A stretch of 64,000 bases of DNA, taken from contig JAKMXF010000350.1 in assembly GCA_024704765.1 (NCBI GenBank), positions 108,972 through 172,971 on the forward strand. Reading direction: 5' to 3'. The notes under the pieces were generated by a model. The model saw only the letters and a list, made by a program, of their open reading frames with translations. It ran no database searches and was not told where the DNA came from. Each line of letters opens with the position of its first letter. Within the stretch, counting starts at the first letter, position 1. Positions 57,952 to 64,000 of the stretch are shown in pieces. Source of the stretch: Oopsacas minuta (lineage: Eukaryota; Porifera; Hexactinellida; Lyssacinosida; Leucopsacidae). Position numbers and translations under genes: made by a program.

Positions 57952-58297
57952 AACGAATAGTTATACATAGTGTAACTTCTGATATAATAATAACTCCGCC
58001 CTGAATACGAAGTTATATAGGTTAAAATAGATGGTACACGTTTCTCAAAAAATATTTGAGAGTTAACACAAATGTGGGAAGTGGAATGTATTAAGATATT
58101 GTATTTCAGGACGCATTCTTTAACTTAACAACTTCCCAGTGTAAGCTAGGCTCTTCCCAATTATTTTCAAATTAATTATGGCACTATCTCTACTTACATT
58201 ATAATACCAGAGCGTTATTTATGAATATCAAGTAAATCGTAAATGAAATCTCAAAATATATGAGACTTACACTGCCCTCAATAGCTATATATGCTTC

Positions 58298-60096
58298 GAA
58301 TTGCGGACAATTCGTCGCGGACAACTCGTCTCGTGGACAATTCGTGGCCGGACAATTCGTCGCGTGGAAAAAGGAAAAAAAATTAAGATAGTAAGCAGTA
58401 AATGGAAATGATACTTATGATACTTAGTATATGATGTAAATATTAAAATTCAAAATTATATGTTATCCCTCGAAGAGATTCGATGGTTTCGCGATTATCA
58501 TATTTGATAACTATGTTATACATCCTTTCTTCACGTTCCACACTCGATTTTGACCGCTGCTTCAAATTTCCTCCTTCCCGCTTTGCATAAATTGCCTCTT
58601 GAAGTGATTGCTCTTTTTGCAAAAATCTTAAGAGTTTTATCAAATCTGGGTGTGGATGACCAATGCCATGGCTAAAAGCATTATGCCAACCTTCAACGCT
58701 ATTATTTGTTCGAAGGATTCGATCCATCAATCTTTGATGCATGTTCCACTCTCTGATAGGAAAAGGTGGCGTCCTACGAGAACCATTTGGTAGCTGTTTT
58801 CCAATATAGTTGTCTTCAAAATATTTTGCAACTGTCTTCCCAGATTGAGGATATTCATGCATCAAGATGTTAAAACAATCAATAACATCGATCTCAGACA
58901 CGAAAGCCAGGCAGGTCAACATCTTCGGCTTCAAAGCTAAATCCCTATCTTGTTGATACGCCGTAGCTAATCCATTAGCTTGAATTCTCCGATAAATGCT
59001 CTGTTTTAAGTGGAAGAAACATCCATAGGCACATGTAAGGAAAGTATTTTCCACTGCATTTATCGCGGCCATTTCGAAATCCACCATTATGGATGTAGGA
59101 TTTAATTCGGACTCTAGTTGGAGCAGTTTAGAGATCATTCTTTCATAGGTCTCCTCAGTCTTAGCCTGAAATAAAGCATAAACACTAGGGAATATATATC
59201 CATCTCTTTATGCATGGATAGTGTAAAGTTGGAAGAAATGTTCTGGAACAACTTTAAATGTGCCGTCACAGTACCAGTTGGTACTTTCTTTAAGTATAGA
59301 TAAAAACTTTGAAGTTCCAAAGAGAATCATTCTGTGATCGTCGCCTTCTCCTGAATCAAATAATAGGAAGCTTTCACCATTGAGTGTAAATTTAACTCTA
59401 TCTGGAATTATTATTTCAGCGCAAGAACTTGGGTTTCCATAAAATTCCTCTTCTCTTACACCTCCTAATAGTTCTCTTAACAGAGTCAAGCGTTGGTAAT
59501 TTGTTAATGGATTCTGCTGTTATTCCTTCTACTGAAGTTGCAAGGAGATTTCGGGTACTTGATTCAGAATTTCGAGCGATTCCTTTGAGGTTCGTATACC
59601 CTCTTAGCATCTCGACACGAGTTATATCAGAACTATGCGAATGCTCACTTGGTATTATTGAAGGATCTGTAGGTTTGACTACTTGATTATTACTTGTGTG
59701 TAGCCTCGCTTTGCAGATTCCGCGCTTTTCACACACCCAGTATTCGATATTGTGAGATTTTCTATTCAAAGTATAAGTAAAACCTTGAATGCTTGCTTTA
59801 TCTTTATTTCTTTCACTCGGAATCCTCTCAATCGAAAACGAAGAAGTTAAGGAAGTAGCCATAGTTTCTTGGTAGTAGTAAGACTTTTTAAATCCCCATT
59901 TTTGACTGATTTTAATACTATTTTGATCATGTTACAATAGACAACATACCAATCAGCTGACAATGCCAAACTTCAAGAGTGGGATATAAACAATTTACTT
60001 TTCACAACTTCAATCAATACTTCTTATGAAATAAAGACTAAATAGCGAAGTCATAAAAAGCGACGACTTGTCCATGCGACGAATTGTCCGTTTACC
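58298..60096 (-). mobile_element. Near-complete FLYWCH-type MULE with 9-bp target duplication
   Basis: The 9-mer 'atatgcttc' flanks the element at 58289-58297 and 60097-60105. The terminal repeats share 'cggacaattcgtcg', reiterated several times in the left end. The minus-strand transposase runs from 59862 (MATSLTSSF) to 58443. It has a FLYWCH finger at about residues 25-75 (YWVCEKRGICKARLHT, then HSH). The DDE domain has the first Asp in NWYCDGTFKVVPEHFFQ, the second in MVDFEMAAINAVE and the Glu in TNNSVEGWHNAF. CFFHLKQSIYRRIQ lies in between, as in animal MULEs. Only two breaks are seen: a frameshift near 59480 and an in-frame TAA near 59211 (after QLYTIHA). This is the youngest MULE in the window. 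Confidence 0.9.
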
Positions 60097-60138
60097 ATAT
60101 GCTTCACAAATTAAGTAATCCGAATTTCACAAGCTAAA

Positions 60139-60246
60139 TACCGTATTTCCCTGAATAAGCACCCAAGCGCTTATCCAGTTATAGAAATCAACGTTATTTC
60201 CAGTTTCGGGTGGAGCTACCCCCCTCGCTTATTCAGGAATACGGTA
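60139..60246. mobile_element. Small MITE-like inverted repeat
   Basis: 'taccgtatttccctgaataa' followed by 'gc', and 'gcttattcaggaatacggta' at the right end, are reverse complements with one length difference. About 108 bp. Related fragments lie at about 28815 and 35085. Confidence 0.8.
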
Positions 60247-60627
60247 GCTGGAATAATGTACTTTGAATTTTTGATTCATGGGCATATGCAAAATGTTATG
60301 GTTGGTGAGGCTGTGGCTCTACAATAAGTCTGCTCTCTCCATAGAGACTAATAGAAAAGTGTGTACATGGCCCTGACAATCCTGTCATCAAGGCTACGCC
60401 CCTGTGATGTGATATTCATGCGGGGATATGGTATTATATTGTGTCCTCATATTCTATTCCATGGTCTTGGCTATTCCTACAAATTTATTATTCAGAATCT
60501 CGAAGTGCAGAGCAATCAACGCAATGCTCACCTTGAAACCCAAGCAAATAAGGTTAAATAATACTTAAGATTACCTTAGGCAATTGTAAAAATAACCATC
60601 ACGAGATTAAACAACTATTATATATTA
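60247..60627. other. 3' flank of the F-box gene
   Basis: A chance ORF at 60361-60561 shows no motif. Probably contains 3' untranslated sequence of the minus-strand gene. Confidence 0.35.
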
Positions 60628-62622
60628 TCACGATAACTCAAACATATCCTCTCTGTATGTGACGTCATCAGATACTAAGTGGTTAATCAGCTGATCTCCT
60701 AAATTTTCATCATATTGTTCTGACATGACATTAAGTTGAGTAGCAGTACTATATACTATATTATCAGAGAAGAAATGAGGAGCACAGTCATCATCCCAGT
60801 TCTCTTCACTCGGTATAGTTATGGTATTAGTAGGTGGTAGTACTGGGGGTAAGGGAGTTGGATCGTCTTCAGAGATACACTTGGTTACCTCGATAAGTTC
60901 AGCTTGTTGTGTATCATCAGCTGTATAATCTGTTACTGGAGGAGCTGGTATGAATATATCAGTGTCTATACGGTAGGCTAGAGAAGAGTTAGATGAGTCT
61001 TGTAAACTTAATCTTACCCCTGTCTCTTCGAAGAAATTATGAACATCTTCCTCAGTTACACTGGTACCTCCAAACCCCCAGTAAGGAGAAGTATGTAACA
61101 AATCTCTCTGTAAGTGAGCAGCTAGAGATGGGAAACACCCTGATGTTACTTGAATACACCCACTTACATCCATATACACGAGTGAAGTACTACTCTCTAA
61201 TATACTACTCAGTGCTAGGTTTGAAATCTCCATACACATGCGTGCTGTGAGGGAGTGCAGGTTAATGTGTAATGTAACTAATCCTGTGTCTGTTATTAGG
61301 TTGAGATATGATATGTCTAGTGTGGTGAGTAGAGGACAATTGTTTAGGTGTGAAATACCAATGTCTGTAACAAGGTAACAACCTGGTATCTTGAGGGAGG
61401 AGAGCAGAGGGATATTAACAAGAGTTAGTAAGAATGAATCAGTCAGCTGTAATTGATGAGACAAATCCAGACATTTAAGATTATGTATATTACAAAGCTC
61501 TAATTGAAATGGTAATGACGCTATATTTTCATGTGTCTTGATAGTGCTAGGAAACTGTAGAGATATTAGATTAATACACTGTGATATATCGCGTAGTGAT
61601 TGTGACGTCAGTGAGTAGCAGTGCTCTAGATTGAGTGAGAGTAGAGCGGGACTAGTAGAACAGAGATAACTCACTCCCAGTGGTGATAAGCGTGAACAAC
61701 CGCAAGCATTGAAATGAAGCAGAGATCCGTTAAGCATACGGAGACAGTTACCAGATACTCGCTTACTCTCACTAATATTCAGATAAATCAAATCTCCCTT
61801 TGCCTTAATTATCCACCAAAGGATCTTCTCAGATAATCCTGTACACCCTACAAGTGAGAGATTTCGCAGATTAGTACAACATGAGAAGTACTTCTGTACA
61901 GGTTCCAGTGATAGAGTTATTCCTGATAGATCTAGTGTAGTAAGCTGTGGTGCATAATGTGATATTATCTGGAGAGACCCAGGTGTTAACAACCGCGCGG
62001 ATCCAGATACGTCAAGAGAGAGAAGGGAGGGACCTGTTCTAGATAATAAAATGGCGAGTAGTTCATTCGTTAGTCCAATTGTAGAAGATGTGAATCTCCA
62101 TATACAGAATACATTTTTGAATGAGATAGATTTCTTCAAGTACCAATACTGTCTACATACACTGTGTAGAAATCGACAAGTACTATCCATGCGACATAGA
62201 GCAGAGATGTCAAGCAGAGATAGTATGTGTAGCCAAGCTATTGTTGGAATAGTAGTGACATGATGGTTACTAGTATGAGTGTCAGGATAATACAGAGGTT
62301 CTAGTTGTAATAGTGAGTCATCTGAGCTTACAGATGGTATCTTAGTGCGTTTAGGTAAAGAGAGTTGTATATGTAATGCTCTACCATCCATTGTCAGTTT
62401 TGAATTTCTAGCTAGTGCGAGCCGCATACTCTGATTATCGTAGAATGTAACGATAGCAGTACCGGATGATTCCCGGTTACCTCTAGGCCCCCTCTTTGAA
62501 GGCAATACACAATTCTTTATAGGCCCGAATTTTGCGAATATGTCATGGACTTCTTGATAGCCAGAGGAGAAAGGAACATTAGAAACGAATAATTTGTAGT
62601 TCTTGCTAATTTTAGTGGACAT
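60628..62622 (-). CDS. RRM + F-box + leucine-rich-repeat protein, single exon
   Basis: An intact 664-codon frame. An RNA-recognition motif spans about residues 9-88: RNP2-like KLFVSNVPF, RNP1-like SSGTAIVTFY, and a basic linker KRGPRGNRE. An F-box-like helix set follows at about 123-165 (IPTIAWLHILSLLDISALCR, then CRFLHSVCRQYWYL). AMN1/FBXL-type leucine-rich repeats span about 185-490 (for example LLSLDVSG, QLTTLDLSG, LRNLSLVGCTGLSEK, LLSLNLEHCYSLTSQ, LTTLDISYLNLITD). The last 150 residues are acidic and low-complexity. F-box proteins present targets to an SCF (SKP1-CUL1) ubiquitin ligase via the repeats. The added RRM suggests RNA or an RNP as target or cofactor; this is inference. No intron or break is seen. 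Confidence 0.85.
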   Translation of the reverse strand: MSTKISKNYKLFVSNVPFSSGYQEVHDIFAKFGPIKNCVLPSKRGPRGNRESSGTAIVTFYDNQSMRLALARNSKLTMDGRALHIQLSLPKRTKIPSVSSDDSLLQLEPLYYPDTHTSNHHVTTIPTIAWLHILSLLDISALCRMDSTCRFLHSVCRQYWYLKKSISFKNVFCIWRFTSSTIGLTNELLAILLSRTGPSLLSLDVSGSARLLTPGSLQIISHYAPQLTTLDLSGITLSLEPVQKYFSCCTNLRNLSLVGCTGLSEKILWWIIKAKGDLIYLNISESKRVSGNCLRMLNGSLLHFNACGCSRLSPLGVSYLCSTSPALLSLNLEHCYSLTSQSLRDISQCINLISLQFPSTIKTHENIASLPFQLELCNIHNLKCLDLSHQLQLTDSFLLTLVNIPLLSSLKIPGCYLVTDIGISHLNNCPLLTTLDISYLNLITDTGLVTLHINLHSLTARMCMEISNLALSSILESSTSLVYMDVSGCIQVTSGCFPSLAAHLQRDLLHTSPYWGFGGTSVTEEDVHNFFEETGVRLSLQDSSNSSLAYRIDTDIFIPAPPVTDYTADDTQQAELIEVTKCISEDDPTPLPPVLPPTNTITIPSEENWDDDCAPHFFSDNIVYSTATQLNVMSEQYDENLGDQLINHLVSDDVTYREDMFELS

Positions 62623-63511
62623 TCTAAATAAATAAACAACCTCAGTATTCTAAGAAATAATTATAGTACTATAGCTATACTAACATTTATAACAACTGAG
62701 CAGACAAACAGAACAGACATGAGAGATAAAGACATCGTTGAGATGGGTAAAACGAATTGATATATGTTACCATTTCGTTATAACTCCTGTTATAAAGGAA
62801 ATGATTCCTTAATTAAGTCTCACAGTAACTTATAGAGATGCCGCCCTCGCTCACTGGTTATCATTGGGTCACACTGTTTCCCGCGGCTCTGACATACCTG
62901 TACCAGCCACTCCAGAATATTTTACTACATAAATTACGGAAATTGATGGTACGCTCGCGCTCTAGAGAATATGAATACGTAATTCCAGGCCAAAATTCTA
63001 GCGTCATTCTCTCCCCTAATTGTTGTTATAGGCTTTTAACACGTATTAGATCAGTTGTAGTGTCAGATTTATTGGATTAGTGTAAACAACCCCAACTTGT
63101 TGCTCCAGTATGACTAGCATAGAGCTACTTGTTCCTAGGGCTTTCAATCCCGAACACTCATCCCCAATCTCGGGATTGAAAGCCCTACGTGTTCCCCAGG
63201 TTATCTGAACGCGTGTTTAACCGTTAATAATTGCTTTCCAGTGTTACCGAATGGGGATTTAGGCACTAAGAGACCCAGGAATTGTGCCGTTCCGATACAA
63301 AACGAGGTGTGCCCATATCACATCTATCCAATAAGATAAAAAGTTTTGAGACATTTTAAGCTAACTGTTTGATTGCAAATTATTTGTATAATTGTAAAGA
63401 TGCAATAGAAATCAAACATTGCTGATATAAAATCAAACTACAAAGGGTATTCATTTAATTCGTAACTCTTAGAATATTTGTATTATATAAGTGAGATAAG
63501 CCTAAATGCTA
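62623..63511. other. Intergenic; upstream of the F-box gene
   Basis: The left part should contain the F-box gene promoter. A perfect 17-bp inverted repeat lies at 63137-63186. The ORF at 62838-63080 is not recognised. Confidence 0.4.
63137..63186. repeat. Perfect 17-bp inverted repeat with a 16-nt spacer
   Basis: 'agggctttcaatcccga' (63137-63153) and 'tcgggattgaaagccct' (63170-63186) are exact reverse complements. Confidence 0.95.
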
Positions 63512-64000
63512 CTATAAATGTTCAAAGTAGTCTCCCTTGTGCTCAACTACAAGCTTTAAACGCTCTATCCACTTGAAAAATGTTTTTTTATACTCTTCTT
63601 GTGGTATGTCTCTGAGGTACCGTTGGATGGCCCTTCCAATTTGCATCCGTTCTCCAAAAACTGTACCTGCTAGGTGCTTTTTGAGCCCATCGAATAGCCA
63701 GAAGTCGCAAGGTGCTAGGTCAGGGCTATAGGGTGGATGTTCCAATTCCTCAAGACCTATAGAAGCAATCTTTTCCTTGACTTCCTTAGATTTGTGCGGT
63801 CTGGCATTATCATGCAAAATTTTGATTCCTCTAAGACCCGTGGCTGGCCGACGTTCAATATAATGTTTTTCGATTTCCGGAAGAACAACTGTTGCATAAA
63901 AGTGCCCGGTAACTGTTTGCCCCTTAGGAGTACAGATTTGGCAGACTGGACCGTGTGCATCGAAAAATATGGTGTACATTACTTTGGTGGCCCAATGATC
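63512..64000 (-). pseudogene. Mariner transposase (DD34D), C-terminal part, cut by the window edge
   Basis: The frame enters from the right edge (DHWATKVMYTIFFDAHGPV) and ends at a stop at 63512. The second Asp is in ILHDNARPH and the third in YSPDLAPCDFW, with 34 residues between them (DD34D). The end KWIERLKLVVEHKGDYFEHL is the usual mariner C-terminus. No break is visible in this part. The first catalytic Asp, DNA-binding domain and at least one terminal repeat lie outside the window. It differs clearly from the mariner at 47988-52049, so a second family is present. Integrity cannot be judged, hence the cautious type. Confidence 0.8.

Noticed and set aside
62838-63080. 80-codon plus-strand ORF upstream of the F-box gene
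   Set aside because: No recognisable domain or neighbours in frame; not supported.
1-64000. tRNA, rRNA or CRISPR features
   Set aside because: No cloverleaf with matching A/B-box sequence, no rRNA-like stretch and no spacer-repeat array was recognised by eye. A tRNA scan was not possible.

Overview
This is eukaryotic nuclear DNA from an animal. It is AT-rich, with GT-AG introns of a few hundred bases to over 3 kb and genes on both strands. The gene content is metazoan: an Ig/FN3 transmembrane receptor, a CD36-family scavenger receptor, cathepsin L, VPS11, an SLC36 amino-acid transporter and a B4GALNT3/4-type glycosyltransferase. Mariner, Tc1, hAT, Mutator (MULE) and Transib/RAG1-like elements are dense. 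The NHL-repeat protein style and the mix of single-exon and multi-exon genes suggest an early-branching animal. A sponge, perhaps a glass sponge, is my best guess and is unproven.

Layout. 1-9 kb: an exact 729-bp tandem duplication joined at a single N (probably an assembly artefact), a coiled-coil coding remnant, a decayed MULE, a 140-bp satellite, a 9-bp palindromic minisatellite, a hAT fragment and a single-exon NHL protein. 9.3-11.5 kb: a decayed RAG1/Transib transposase that keeps the family's catalytic and zinc-binding signatures; this is the most interesting item. 13.3-24.9 kb: a complete 14-exon cell-surface receptor (signal peptide, five Ig, three FN3, transmembrane segment, cytoplasmic tail; 953 aa by exon joining). 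25.6-31.8 kb: a coiled-coil remnant, the CD36-family gene and a four-exon cathepsin L. 32.4-33.7 kb: a complete but broken Tc1/mariner element with DD37E spacing. 35-36.8 kb: a B4GALNT-like gene (PA14 plus GT7) with two frameshifts. 37.5-46.8 kb: VPS11 in seven exons, with introns that hold several mobile elements. 48-52 kb: a nested mariner/MITE/MULE block. 52.5-54 kb: SLC36. 55-58 kb: a broken secreted-protein gene and fold-back elements. 58.3-60.1 kb: a near-complete FLYWCH-type MULE with a 9-bp target duplication. 60.6-62.6 kb: a single-exon RRM + F-box + LRR protein. 63.5 kb to the end: part of another mariner.

The intact cellular genes share an endomembrane/lysosome flavour (VPS11, cathepsin L, a LIMP-2-like CD36 protein, an SLC36 transporter), but they are separate transcription units on both strands and I do not claim a cluster. 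Exon joins were made by hand from splice-site motifs and reading phase. For the receptor, VPS11 and cathepsin L the summed exon lengths are multiples of three, which supports the models.
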